A DNA stretch of 64,000 nt from GCA-2688265 sp964527395 (GTDB lineage Archaea; Nanobdellota; Nanobdellia; Woesearchaeales; GW2011-AR9), in the NCBI GenBank assembly GCA_964527395.1, contig CAZGQD010000005.1, forward strand, positions 13,907 through 77,906. The letters run 5' to 3'. A program made the translations under genes and the position numbers. Under the pieces are notes generated by a model. That model was not told the origin of the DNA, searched no databases, and saw nothing but the letters and a program-made list of their open reading frames with translations. Below are positions 1 to 9,595 of this stretch, one piece after another (positions within the stretch are counted from its first letter, which is position 1; every line of letters starts with the position of its first letter).

Positions 1-1665
1 AATGTGATTGCAGATGAAATTGAGTTATATTGTGAGGAAGGTGTTACAATAATTGGGCCTTCTGAGGGAGATTATGCTGGTATTTTATTAAGTGAAGGAA
101 AGGATGTAGAAATATATGGATGTAATATTGAAGGATTTAAGAATGGCCTTTATTTGGATACTGATTTTGAATCAGTAGGAGTATATTATGGGTCAGTAAG
201 TAATAGTGATGCTGAAGGAATTTATATCGATTCTTTTAGTGAGAGCTATTTTGAATCAGTTTTAATAAGTAATGCAGGAGCACAAGGTATTTATTTAAGT
301 GAAAATACAGAAGGTGTTATTTTTGTGGATATTTCAATTAGTGGTAGTAGTGCAGAAGCAATTAACATTGCTTCAGAAGGGAACATTTTGAATAATATTC
401 ACATTTCTGATGATAATGGGTATGGAATTATGGTTTCTGCAAGTAATAATGAATTAAATAATGTAGTTAGTTGTGGTTTGGATTTAGGATGTCATAGTGG
501 TTTGACAGGTTTATTAGGTTCGGGCAATTATTTTAGTAATGTTGGAGTTGATTGTGATAGTGGTTGGCCTAAATTGAATACAAATTATTATTTATGTGAA
601 GATGTTGAGGTTAGTTGTGATGATGGTGGAGATAATGATTTAGATGGTGCTTTTGATTCAGAAGATTCAGATTGTATCTGTGATGATGGTACAATTAAAC
701 AATATTATGAGGACTCTGATGGTGATGGATATGGGGAATATTCTTCAGGTCCGGTATGTTCAAGTGATTTAAGTAACCCTGTAGAAGATGGAACTGATTG
801 TAATGATTTAGATGAAGAGATTAACCCAGGGGAGGCTGAAATAATCTCTGATGGCATAGATCAAGATTGTAGTGGTGTAGAGTTAGTTTGGTCAGATCTT
901 TCTTCTCAAGATGAGTGTTCTACTTTTAATGGGCAATGGGATTCTGAAACAAGTTCTTGTTCTCCAGTATCAGATGGTGCTAATTGTGAAAATCCTTCAA
1001 CTTGGTATACTGATTTTGATGGAGATGGATATACTTCTGGAGGATCGGAAGTTTGTAGCCAACCAGAAAATACTATTGATTATTCATTGGGTGAAGATTG
1101 TGATGACAATGATGGTGGTGTTCAAGGAGAAAATACTTGGTATACTGATGGTGATGGAGATGGATTTACATCAGGGTCATTGGAAGCTTGTCAGCAGCCA
1201 GAAAATACAATAGCTTCTAGTAAAGGTGAAGATTGTGATGATGGAAATTCTGGAGAAAGTGAAGCTAGCTATTATACAGATGAAGATAGTGATGGATATG
1301 GGGATAGTGATTCAGGAGTTTTATATTGTTCTGATTCAAGTGATGTGAATAATCCAACTATGACTGGAGGAGATTGTAATGATAATGATGCTGATCAGAG
1401 TCCTGGTTTGCAAGAGATCTGTAGTGATGGTAAAGATAATAATTGTGATGGGAGCATTGATGAAGCAGATGATTGTTTAGATCTTAGTGGTGTAGATATT
1501 TCTGAGATTGATGAAGATGAGTTCAATGAGGAGATGTTAATGAATTTAGGCGTAGAAGTTACAAGTGGAAGTCCTTATGAGGGGTATGATTTAAATGATG
1601 ATGGGTACTTGACTCTTGAAGATATTAAAGAGTATATACGTGCAAAATTAGGAGGGAGCAGTTAA
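1..1665 (+). CDS. Secreted surface protein with beta-helix and MopE-type repeats (5' partial)
   Basis: The reading frame is open from base 1, so the true start lies outside the window. The first ~190 residues look like short parallel beta-helix rungs (repeated N/G/S-rich segments such as GIYIDS and GIYLSE). From ~residue 200 there are Asp-rich calcium-type repeats of the thrombospondin-3/MopE kind: DSDGDGYG strands followed by DCND...NPGEAEIISDGIDQDC blocks. The last 25 residues contain a single loop, YDLNDDGYLTLEDI, which resembles one dockerin/EF-hand calcium repeat. No membrane anchor is visible. The stop is one base before the start of a related gene, so the two are probably co-transcribed. 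Role inferred: calcium-stabilised extracellular or S-layer-associated protein. No enzymatic domain seen. Confidence 0.7.
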   Translation, partial: NVIADEIELYCEEGVTIIGPSEGDYAGILLSEGKDVEIYGCNIEGFKNGLYLDTDFESVGVYYGSVSNSDAEGIYIDSFSESYFESVLISNAGAQGIYLSENTEGVIFVDISISGSSAEAINIASEGNILNNIHISDDNGYGIMVSASNNELNNVVSCGLDLGCHSGLTGLLGSGNYFSNVGVDCDSGWPKLNTNYYLCEDVEVSCDDGGDNDLDGAFDSEDSDCICDDGTIKQYYEDSDGDGYGEYSSGPVCSSDLSNPVEDGTDCNDLDEEINPGEAEIISDGIDQDCSGVELVWSDLSSQDECSTFNGQWDSETSSCSPVSDGANCENPSTWYTDFDGDGYTSGGSEVCSQPENTIDYSLGEDCDDNDGGVQGENTWYTDGDGDGFTSGSLEACQQPENTIASSKGEDCDDGNSGESEASYYTDEDSDGYGDSDSGVLYCSDSSDVNNPTMTGGDCNDNDADQSPGLQEICSDGKDNNCDGSIDEADDCLDLSGVDISEIDEDEFNEEMLMNLGVEVTSGSPYEGYDLNDDGYLTLEDIKEYIRAKLGGSS

Positions 1666-1666
1666 A

Positions 1667-4267
1667 ATGGCAAGGAGAAATAAAAAGAAGTCTGGTAAAT
1701 CTGTTTTACCACCTTTGTTACATGAAGGTCATGGTGAAATGAATAAGGCTTTTGTGCTTGTTATTGTGAGTATTGCTTTGATATTTTTTGGAGTATTATT
1801 GATGTTTGTTTTAGATAAACCAGAAGGGCCTTTGGCAGGACAAGCATATTATGTAGATTTAGTTGGTTGTCCAGATGATACTTTTTGTTTTGAATATGTG
1901 GATCCTAGTGAAGAAGGGGCTTTGACTGGTGTTTCTTCTGCATTAACGCTTGCTCCAAGTGAGGATTTTACTTTAAAAGCAGTTTATCAGTCAAGTGTAG
2001 CAGTTAGTGATGTGGCAGTTGGAGAGATAATTGTTAGTTTTGATCCAAGTTATTTGAGTTATGGAGGAATAAGTTCTTTGTTTGTTGATGAGACAAGTTA
2101 TTCAATTCAAGAGGAAGATAATTCTGGAGATAGTGTTTCAGATACTTTGGTGATCTCATTTTGGGATTTAGATGCTGCATTGTCTTTAGTGTCTGGAAAG
2201 AATGATCTTTTTCAGATTGATTTTAGTGTTTTGTCTTCTCTAAATGTAGGGGACGTATCTACCGTTAGTTTTGATAGTAATAATTATATTCAAAGTTATG
2301 ATAGTTCTAGTAATTTGTTTGTGGATGTTGCAAGTTCAGGGCAGCAGAATGTAGATATTTCTGTTGTTGCAGCTGAAGGAACTGTGAAAGAATTAAGTTG
2401 TGGAGATAGTTTAAGTGATTTTTCTTCTTATGATGAGTTTACTATTTCAAGTAATGGTCTTGATTGTAGTGGAAATGGTTTAAATTTAAATGTTGAAGAT
2501 ATTAAATTAGACTGTGCAGGAGCTACTATCTTGGGTGGAAATACAGGTTATGGTCTTTATGTAAGTGCCTCTGATGTTGAAGTGAGTAATTGTATAATTG
2601 ATGGTTTCGCATATGGGATTTTCTTTGATTCTTCTTCTTCAAATAATGTTTTTAATTCTATTGAAGTTTCAAATAGTGGTCAAAGAGGAATTGATGATAA
2701 CTCAGGTGGAAGTAACAGTTATAGTGACATTGTTGTTAGTGATGTTTCTGGAAGTACAGCTTTACATGTTAGTTCAAGTAGTAATACTTTTTCTAATTTA
2801 GGAATAAATAGAGCAGGTAATAATGGAATTTATGTAATTGCTTCAAATACGTTTAGTCAAGTTTCTGTAGTTGATTCAACAAGTAAAGGAATTTATGTAG
2901 GAGGAGGTTCAAGTGCCTTTAGTGATGTTTTTATTATGGGAAGTGGGGGAGAAGATATATATTTAAGTTCAGATGATAATGAATTTAATTCAGTAATTGC
3001 TTGTGGAGATAGTTCTGAAAATTTGTTTTGTACATCAGAGTTGTCAGGATTGAGTGGCTCAGAAAATTATTTTGTTAGTGTTTCCACTGATTGTGATGTA
3101 ACTGGTTTAAGTTATTCTGCTTGCGAGGTTAATGAAGTTAGTTGTAGTGATGGAGTAGATAATGATGGAGATGGAACTATAGATACAGATGATTCAGATT
3201 GTCAAAGTGTTTGTAGTGATAGTGGAGAAGCAATTTATTATGCAGATGTAGATTTTGATGGTTATGGAGATGCTTCAACTGGTCCAGCTTGTATGTCGGA
3301 TTTTACTGGTGATTATGTAGAAGATGATACTGATTGTAATGATAATGATGCTTCAATTTATCCTGGAGCTGTAGAAGTGATTTATGATACAATTGATCAG
3401 GATTGTGATGGATTGGATTTAAGTTATGGGGATTTAACTGTTGAATCTGATTGTGTTGCTGAAGGAGGTACATGGGATTCTACTAATAGTGATTGTATTG
3501 CTCCAACTGAAGGAGCAGATGCTACTGTAGGGAGTGATGCTGATTTAGATGGTTATTATTCTGAAGATACTGGAGGAGATGATTGTAATGATAATGATGC
3601 TTCAATTTATCCTGGAGCTGTAGAAGTGATTTATGATACAATTGATCAGGATTGTGATGGATTGGATTTAAGTTATGGGGATTTAACTGTTGAATCTGAT
3701 TGTGTTGCTGAAGGAGGTACATGGGATTCTACTAATAGTGATTGTAATGAGCCATCTACTGGGCAAGCTTGTACATCATACACTTGGTATTATGATTCAG
3801 ATGGAGATGGATATGGAGATCTAGATGTAACTACGGAAGGATGTGATCAACCACAAGATTATGTGAGTAATTCAGATGATTGTGATGATTCTGAAACTGA
3901 TAGTTCAAATGTTTGCTCTGATTATGGTGGTGCTTCAGTAGGATTAGTAGATTCTTCTGGAAATTCAGTTGATTTATCTTCTGATTCTTTAACTGTTGGT
4001 GAGGAATACATAATTTTTGCTGAAGTTAGTTCAAGTGATGGTTTTGCTGAACATCTTTTACTTTTACAGGTGGTTTCAGATACCAGTGGGGAAGTTGAAT
4101 TACTTGCTTTTCAGTCAATGCCAGGTATAGCTGTAGGATCAAAAGAATCAATTAGTAACAGTTTTACACCAACTAGCGGTGGGACTTATACTGTGCAGTT
4201 ATTTGTTTGGGGAGATTGGCCAGCTAATGGAGGAGGATCTTTGATTCCAAGTGTGACTGTTAGTTAG
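1667..4267 (+). CDS. Membrane-anchored surface protein: cohesin-like domain, beta-helix, MopE repeats
   Basis: 866 residues. A basic N-terminus (RRNKKKSGK) precedes one hydrophobic segment at about residues 27-47, giving an N-in, outside-facing anchor. Residues ~85-225 (GVSSALTLAPSEDFTLKAV... onwards) have the spacing and beta-rich look of a cohesin-type fold. Residues ~240-490 are beta-helix rungs. Residues ~495-760 are Asp/Cys-rich MopE/TSP3 repeats, including an 83-residue unit present twice. A C-terminal ~100-residue beta domain follows. It starts one base after the stop of the upstream surface gene, so the pair is one transcription unit. Domain calls are by eye; the fold assignments of the cohesin-like part are the least certain. 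Confidence 0.7.
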   Translation: MARRNKKKSGKSVLPPLLHEGHGEMNKAFVLVIVSIALIFFGVLLMFVLDKPEGPLAGQAYYVDLVGCPDDTFCFEYVDPSEEGALTGVSSALTLAPSEDFTLKAVYQSSVAVSDVAVGEIIVSFDPSYLSYGGISSLFVDETSYSIQEEDNSGDSVSDTLVISFWDLDAALSLVSGKNDLFQIDFSVLSSLNVGDVSTVSFDSNNYIQSYDSSSNLFVDVASSGQQNVDISVVAAEGTVKELSCGDSLSDFSSYDEFTISSNGLDCSGNGLNLNVEDIKLDCAGATILGGNTGYGLYVSASDVEVSNCIIDGFAYGIFFDSSSSNNVFNSIEVSNSGQRGIDDNSGGSNSYSDIVVSDVSGSTALHVSSSSNTFSNLGINRAGNNGIYVIASNTFSQVSVVDSTSKGIYVGGGSSAFSDVFIMGSGGEDIYLSSDDNEFNSVIACGDSSENLFCTSELSGLSGSENYFVSVSTDCDVTGLSYSACEVNEVSCSDGVDNDGDGTIDTDDSDCQSVCSDSGEAIYYADVDFDGYGDASTGPACMSDFTGDYVEDDTDCNDNDASIYPGAVEVIYDTIDQDCDGLDLSYGDLTVESDCVAEGGTWDSTNSDCIAPTEGADATVGSDADLDGYYSEDTGGDDCNDNDASIYPGAVEVIYDTIDQDCDGLDLSYGDLTVESDCVAEGGTWDSTNSDCNEPSTGQACTSYTWYYDSDGDGYGDLDVTTEGCDQPQDYVSNSDDCDDSETDSSNVCSDYGGASVGLVDSSGNSVDLSSDSLTVGEEYIIFAEVSSSDGFAEHLLLLQVVSDTSGEVELLAFQSMPGIAVGSKESISNSFTPTSGGTYTVQLFVWGDWPANGGGSLIPSVTVS
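3332..3746 (+). repeat. Perfect in-frame duplication of a 166-bp MopE-repeat segment
   Basis: Bases 3332-3497 and 3581-3746 appear identical over 166 bp, offset by 249 bp (83 codons). The duplication therefore keeps frame and adds one whole DCNDND...PGAVEV...DQDCDG repeat to the surface protein. Identity at synonymous positions implies a recent copy or ongoing gene conversion. Confidence 0.9.
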
Positions 4268-4331
4268 AATATCTGTGAATAAAATATTATTTTATTTTTC
4301 TTATTTAGTTCTTTTTTGAGAAATAAAGAAG

Positions 4332-4406
4332 TAGCGAGGGGAAGATTTGAACTTCCGATCTCTGGGTTATGAGCCCAGTGGGCACTCCTGACTGCCCCGC
4401 CTCGCT
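4332..4406 (-). tRNA. Initiator tRNA-Met (CAT)
   Basis: Read on the minus strand the 75-nt gene starts AGCGAGG and ends CCTCGCTA, giving a 7-bp acceptor stem with an A1-U72 pair, the archaeal/eukaryotic initiator feature. The anticodon stem is CTGGG/CCCAG around loop CTCATAA, so it has the three G-C pairs typical of initiators. The T arm GGAAG-TTCAAAT-CTTCC is intact. No CCA is encoded and no intron is present. Confidence 0.93.
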
Positions 4407-4554
4407 GTGTACTTTTGAGAAATGATTTGTTTTAAAAAGCTTTGCTTTGTTTAGGGGTTTTTTTTGCTTTTTTCTTCTAAAGTTTTATTAAGAAAAATGG
4501 TATGATTCAATTGTTATGGTATATAATAGAGGTTTTTTAACATTTTTGTGATTT

Positions 4555-4695
4555 TTGTTTTGGCTAGTTCATTTTATTTCTGGTTGTTCAGTTGAGAATG
4601 GAAAGGATATAGATCTTCCAGGAGCAGGAAATTTGCTTGATGAGGTACTTGTTGCAAAAGCAATGGGAATAAATGCAAGGTATTCTTATGATTAA
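4555..4695 (+). CDS. Possible 46-residue lipoprotein-like peptide (TTG start)
   Basis: In the 400-bp gap between the initiator tRNA and sppA one short frame is open: it begins at a TTG, has a hydrophobic stretch LVHFISGC that looks like a short lipobox, then a well-formed polar sequence containing LPGAGNLLDEVLVAKAMGINA, and stops at 4693. There is no ATG or clear ribosome site. It could equally be the surviving 3' end of a decayed gene. I see nothing else in this gap apart from the promoter of sppA. Confidence 0.25.
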   Translation: MFWLVHFISGCSVENGKDIDLPGAGNLLDEVLVAKAMGINARYSYD

Positions 4696-4805
4696 AATGA
4701 TGCAATTAGTTTATGCTTATTATTTGGTTGAAGGTAAACTGTATTCAGTTAATTTGATTTTTAATTTATTAATTTTTATCAACAAGTTTATATACGAGAA
4801 AATAG

Positions 4806-5768
4806 ATGCTTTTTGTTATGGTTGGAGTAAATAAAGTTACGGATTCTAGTAAACGTTTTTGGATAGTTTTTGGATCTATTTTTGCAGCTTTGTTCTTTTT
4901 TTTGGCCCTATTTTTTGTATTTATAGGGACCTTAGTTTCTGGAGGTCAAGAAAGTTATTCAGGAAATGTAGCAGTGATTTCTATTGAGGGAGCAATTGTT
5001 GGAACTAGTGATTCTTCTGCTTTTGGTGGGGGGTCTTTGAATTCTCTTGATTACGTTGAACTTATTGAAAGTGCTAATTTGGATGATTCTATTGAAGCAA
5101 TTGTACTTGAAATTAATAGTCCAGGTGGAAGTGCTGTTGCTTCTGATGAAGTTGCACAAGCAGTAATGCTTAGTTCTAAACCTGTTGTTGCGCAGATTCG
5201 TGAGGTGGGTGCATCAGGAGGTTATTGGATTGCAAGTAGTGCAGATTATGTTATAGCTAATAGAATGTCCATTACAGGGAGTATAGGTGTGATTAGTAGT
5301 TATCTTGAGTTCACAGGTTTAATGGAAGAATATGGTGTTGCTTATGAGCGATTAGTAGCTGGTGAGAGCAAGGATATTGGTGTTCCATTTAGAGAACTTG
5401 CTGATGATGAGCGTGAGATTTTACAAAGAAAACTTACAGTTATACATGACTATTTTATTGATGCTATTGCAGCAAATAGAGGTTTAAATAGAAAAGATGT
5501 AGTTAATTTGGCTACAGGGGAGTTTTATTTAGGTGTTGAAGCACTTGAATTAGGTTTAGTAGATGAATTAGGGTCTGCAATTGAGGTTGAACAGTACCTT
5601 TATGACGTTGTAGGTTTGGAATTTGTAGAATTTGTTAGTTTTGTACAAGAACCTAGTTTTTTAGATGGGTTTTTTGGGGTACTTAATAAAAGATCATTTA
5701 ATGTAGGATTAGGAATTGCAGCTGGTTTGGAAGAAGATGTTGTTTCAGATATGTCTTTTATTGTATAA
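4806..5768 (+). CDS. sppA: Signal peptide peptidase SppA (S49 family)
   Basis: 320-residue membrane serine protease that degrades cleaved signal peptides and membrane-protein fragments. One transmembrane helix lies at about residues 20-42. The S49 core follows: EGAIVG strand, INSPGGSAVAS oxyanion/ClpP-like motif, the nucleophile loop GASGGYWIASSADYVIAN with Ser in GASGGY, GSIGVI, and the general-base Lys in GESKDIG. Length is normal for the short archaeal form. A TATA-like ttatatac lies ~18 bp before the first ATG (4806); the ATG at 4818 (MVGVNK) is an alternative start. It sits between envelope genes, fitting a quality-control role in secretion. Confidence 0.93.
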   Translation: MLFVMVGVNKVTDSSKRFWIVFGSIFAALFFFLALFFVFIGTLVSGGQESYSGNVAVISIEGAIVGTSDSSAFGGGSLNSLDYVELIESANLDDSIEAIVLEINSPGGSAVASDEVAQAVMLSSKPVVAQIREVGASGGYWIASSADYVIANRMSITGSIGVISSYLEFTGLMEEYGVAYERLVAGESKDIGVPFRELADDEREILQRKLTVIHDYFIDAIAANRGLNRKDVVNLATGEFYLGVEALELGLVDELGSAIEVEQYLYDVVGLEFVEFVSFVQEPSFLDGFFGVLNKRSFNVGLGIAAGLEEDVVSDMSFIV

Positions 5769-5834
5769 ATGGTTTTTATTGTTTGAAATCATTTTTAATT
5801 ATATGTTTGGTAAGAAAATCATTTTTTAGGGGTT

Positions 5835-8800
5835 TTGAAGAAGATGAAGATAAATAATAATCTTGGGAAAAGTATATTTGTATCTTTTGTTTTGAGTGTT
5901 TTAGTTTTATGTTCTTTATTAGTTTCTTCAGCTGTAGATAGTGAACAAACATATGTTGATAGTAAAGTAATAAGTGAATTTGATGATGAATCTGAAGTTA
6001 GAGTACTTGTTAAATTAAAGGATGATTCAACTGATGCTGCTGAAGAATTTGTTTCAGATTTGGCTTTTGATGTAGAAGCAAAGAGTTCAAATAGTGATTT
6101 ATTAGGTATTTTAGGTGTTGAAGAAAAAAATTCTAATTTGGATGAAGGGGATGTTGATGTTGAGAAAGTTTTTGAAGAAAGTTCCGCTGTGGTTTTGACA
6201 ATTCATGAAGAAGAAGCACTTGATTTGTTGATGGAAGATTCTGATGTTGAAGGAATTTACTATGATTATCCTGTTCAAGCATTTTTAGATACAAGTGTTG
6301 CACAAATAAATGGAGATGATGTTTGGGGTCTTGATTTAGGTTTTGATTTAACTGGTGTTGGTCGTTCAGTTTGTGTAATAGATACTGGAATTGATTATAC
6401 TCATAGTTCTCTTGATGGATGTAGTCCTGTGAATTATACAACTAGTGGAGATATAGAAACACTTAGTACTGCAGTTGAATCTGATCATGATTATAGTAAC
6501 TCTGAAGATGTAACTTATACAATTAATATGAGTGGGTATTCAAATATTGCAATTCATTTTAGTAACATCAGTTTAGAAACTCTTGATGCAGGTGATGCTA
6601 CAGATAGAATCTATGTTTATAATGAAGATAATGAAACTGTTGCGGTTTATAAAGGAGTTCAGTCAGATATCTGGACGCCATCATCTAATGGATCTATTAT
6701 GTATGTTCGATTGGTAACTGATGGATCTGTAGTTGATTATGGTTTTGTGGTTGATAAAGCAATAAATGGGACTACAAACACTACTGTAAATTGGACTGAT
6801 TGTCCTCGAATAGCTGGAGGTTATGATTTATATAATGATGATTCTGATCCTTATGATGATCATGGTCATGGAACCCATGTAGCAGGAATTGTTGGGTCTA
6901 ACAGTACAACATATATGGGTGTTGCGCCTAATTCAAGTTTGGTTGCTGTAAAAGTATTGGATTCAAGTGGAAGTGGGTATAGTAGTGATATTGCTGCAGG
7001 TGTAGATTATTGTGTGAACAATCAAGACAAATTTGGAATTGATGTTATTAGTATGAGTTTAGGTGGAAGTACAGAATATGATTCAGAGTGTAGTTCAGAT
7101 TTGATAGCCCCTTCAATTAAGCGTGCTTATGATGCTGGTATTGCGGTGGTTGTAGCTACAGGTAATGATGGTGCTAGTGACGGTGTTGCTGCTCCTGCGT
7201 GTGCTCCTTATGCTATCCCAGTTGGTTCTACTGATTCAGATAGTACAATTTCGTCTTTTTCTAATGTAGGGAATTTGTTGTCACTTTTGGCACCAGGTTC
7301 TTCTATTACTTCTACTTTTGCTACTGTTGATGGTGCTGGTTTTGGAGCTTTATCAGGAACAAGTATGGCTACACCACATGTTTCTGGGGCTTTTTTGTTG
7401 TTTCAACAGTATGCACGTGAAGTTCATGGAGCTGCGTTTGATCCTTTGGCTGTTGAAAAAAGGTTTAATTCAAGTGGGACTTTTGTAAATGATACTGCAA
7501 ATTCAGGAAATAATTTTAATGAAATAGATGTTTTGGCTGCACTTAAACCGCAAATAACTTTTGGAGATTTGGTTGTAAATGATTCAAGTAGTCAAGTAGA
7601 ACATTATGTGTTTGTAAATGTTAGTTCGGATGTAAATTTAAGTATGGCTTTGTTAGAATGGGACCATAGTAATGGTACTTTTGAAAATATTACAATGACT
7701 CAAGAGAATGAGACTCAATTTGTTTACAATATGACTGGACTTAAAAGTGGTTTAGATTATTTTGCAGTTTATGGAAATGATTCTTATTTGATGGGGGAAA
7801 CAGAGTTACGTGATGTAACAATTATTTCTGATTTGAAGGCTGCTTTAAATAATCCTTTGAATAATAGTGTTCATGCAAGTGGATTTTATGTTAATTTGTC
7901 ATTTTTGTCTAACCAAACTAATTTAAGTTATGCTAATGTTAGTATTTTTAATAGTAGTTCTAATGAAGTAGTTCTTGTAGGTGGATCTGCTGATTCTATT
8001 TGGGCTGCAAGTTATAATTTTAGCTTTTTGTTTAATATAACAAATTCGTCTTTTGCTCATGGTAATTATACTTTGCTTTATTTTGCTAATAACAGTGAAG
8101 GGGAAGAATTTTTAGAAAATACCAGTTTGTATATTGATCTTGTTGATCCTAGTTTGTCTACTGTTTCATCATCTGATGTACATGTTAATGTTAGTGATAC
8201 TGTTTTGTTTCAAGTTAATGTGACAGATGATTTTGTGAATGAGAGTTATGTATATTTTGAAAGTAATTTTACTGGAAGTTTTGTTAATTATTCTATGACA
8301 ACAACTGATAATTATACTTATAATTATAGTTTAGATGGTTTAGGTAACTTAAGTGGTTCAGAAAAAGTTGGTTATTCTATTAATGCATATGATAAAGCTG
8401 GTAATGGCGTTGTTAGTAGTTCTGCTACTTTTACAGTTCAAAACAATGCTGTAGATTATGTAAATATTACTAGTCATGATAATGGGACTCAGATTGAGTT
8501 AGGAGCCCTTGTTAATTATACTGTAGATGCAACAGACAATGATAGTGATTCATTTACTTATGAGTGGAATTTTAGTGATGGAGATTCTAATGTGAATTAT
8601 TCTGATCAGAATGTGTCTTATGCTTTTAGTAATATGGGTGAAAATACTATCTTTGTTAGGGCAGATGATGCTAATAGTACTTTGATGTATAATATTACGG
8701 TCTATGTAAATGATACAGTAGGACCAAATATAAGTTCTTTGACAGTGAGTAATATTAGTACTAGTTCTGGAGTAGCAGAAGCTCAGACTGTGCGGGCTAC

Positions 8801-9509
8801 AGGTGCTGATTTGAATAATGTTAGTTCAATTAATTTGTATTATGATGGGGATTTGGTTAATAGTAGTGAATTAACTAATAGTTCAGGAAATTGGACATTT
8901 GGTAGTTTTTCTTCGACAGAGTCAGATGTGTCTTTTATAATTGAAGTAGTAGATAATTCAACTAATTATAATAAACGTAACCATACTTTTACTTTTGATG
9001 TAACTGCTTCAGGTTCTGGAAGTTCTGGAGGTGGAGATTCAGGAGGTAGTAGTGGTGGATCTTCTGGAGGAGGAGGTGGTGGATCTAGTTCATCTTCATC
9101 TAGTTCTTCAACTGAGATCTCTGAGGAAGAAGCTTCAAGTGAAGAAAGTGGATCTGAGGATTCTACTGAGTTTGGAGAAACTGATGGGTCTGAAGAAGAA
9201 GTTGAAGAAGATAATGCTGAAGCTGAAGAAGAAGTTAAAGATGAATGTGGAGATAGTTTTTTGTCTAAGGCTTTATGTTGGATTAAGTCTGTTGTGAATA
9301 CTGTTACTGGAGCAGTAACTGGGACGGGGAACGCAGTTTTTGTAGATGCGGAAGGGTCTGTTGATTCAGAAGAAACTGGTGAAGTGATGTCTGTTCCGGA
9401 ATCAGAAGATAATTCTGGTCCGGGAATAAAATTTGTAGGGATGTTGTTTTTAGGTGTTTTAGGGTTATTTGGTGTATATGCATTAGTTAGACCTAAAGGA
9501 GGCTATTAA
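5835..9509 (+). CDS. Secreted, membrane-anchored subtilisin-like serine protease (S8)
   Basis: 1224 residues. A signal peptide at ~12-35 is followed by an inhibitor-I9-like propeptide (to ~residue 150) and an S8 catalytic domain. The triad is visible: Asp183 in VIDTGIDYTH, His345 in HGHGTHVAG, and Ser510 in SGTSMATPHVSGA. About 110 residues with an Asn-rich beta domain are inserted between Asp and His. Residues ~575-1060 are tandem Ig/PKD-like beta domains rich in N-x-S/T sequons, then a Ser/Gly linker, an acidic segment and a C-terminal helix ending in a basic RPKGGY tail, so the protein is anchored at both synthesis ends of the export route. The frame begins at TTG 5835; ATG at 5844 is an equally good start. 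Substrate unknown. Confidence 0.93.
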   Translation: MKKMKINNNLGKSIFVSFVLSVLVLCSLLVSSAVDSEQTYVDSKVISEFDDESEVRVLVKLKDDSTDAAEEFVSDLAFDVEAKSSNSDLLGILGVEEKNSNLDEGDVDVEKVFEESSAVVLTIHEEEALDLLMEDSDVEGIYYDYPVQAFLDTSVAQINGDDVWGLDLGFDLTGVGRSVCVIDTGIDYTHSSLDGCSPVNYTTSGDIETLSTAVESDHDYSNSEDVTYTINMSGYSNIAIHFSNISLETLDAGDATDRIYVYNEDNETVAVYKGVQSDIWTPSSNGSIMYVRLVTDGSVVDYGFVVDKAINGTTNTTVNWTDCPRIAGGYDLYNDDSDPYDDHGHGTHVAGIVGSNSTTYMGVAPNSSLVAVKVLDSSGSGYSSDIAAGVDYCVNNQDKFGIDVISMSLGGSTEYDSECSSDLIAPSIKRAYDAGIAVVVATGNDGASDGVAAPACAPYAIPVGSTDSDSTISSFSNVGNLLSLLAPGSSITSTFATVDGAGFGALSGTSMATPHVSGAFLLFQQYAREVHGAAFDPLAVEKRFNSSGTFVNDTANSGNNFNEIDVLAALKPQITFGDLVVNDSSSQVEHYVFVNVSSDVNLSMALLEWDHSNGTFENITMTQENETQFVYNMTGLKSGLDYFAVYGNDSYLMGETELRDVTIISDLKAALNNPLNNSVHASGFYVNLSFLSNQTNLSYANVSIFNSSSNEVVLVGGSADSIWAASYNFSFLFNITNSSFAHGNYTLLYFANNSEGEEFLENTSLYIDLVDPSLSTVSSSDVHVNVSDTVLFQVNVTDDFVNESYVYFESNFTGSFVNYSMTTTDNYTYNYSLDGLGNLSGSEKVGYSINAYDKAGNGVVSSSATFTVQNNAVDYVNITSHDNGTQIELGALVNYTVDATDNDSDSFTYEWNFSDGDSNVNYSDQNVSYAFSNMGENTIFVRADDANSTLMYNITVYVNDTVGPNISSLTVSNISTSSGVAEAQTVRATGADLNNVSSINLYYDGDLVNSSELTNSSGNWTFGSFSSTESDVSFIIEVVDNSTNYNKRNHTFTFDVTASGSGSSGGGDSGGSSGGSSGGGGGGSSSSSSSSSTEISEEEASSEESGSEDSTEFGETDGSEEEVEEDNAEAEEEVKDECGDSFLSKALCWIKSVVNTVTGAVTGTGNAVFVDAEGSVDSEETGEVMSVPESEDNSGPGIKFVGMLFLGVLGLFGVYALVRPKGGY

Positions 9510-9595
9510 TAGTTTTTTTGTATTTGTTTGGATTAAAAAATATGTTTTCTAAGAGAGATAATCTTTTAAAGAGTTGAAATGATTGTTTTTTTAAA

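Noticed and set aside
3522..3722. Antisense frames over the surface genes, e.g. 3522-3722, 6133-6441 and 34897-35148
   Set aside because: Low-complexity mirror images of Asp/Ser/Thr-rich repeats; no start signals.
3332..3746. CRISPR-like repetition
   Set aside because: Only two 166-bp copies, in frame within a coding repeat; no spacers and no cas genes in the window.
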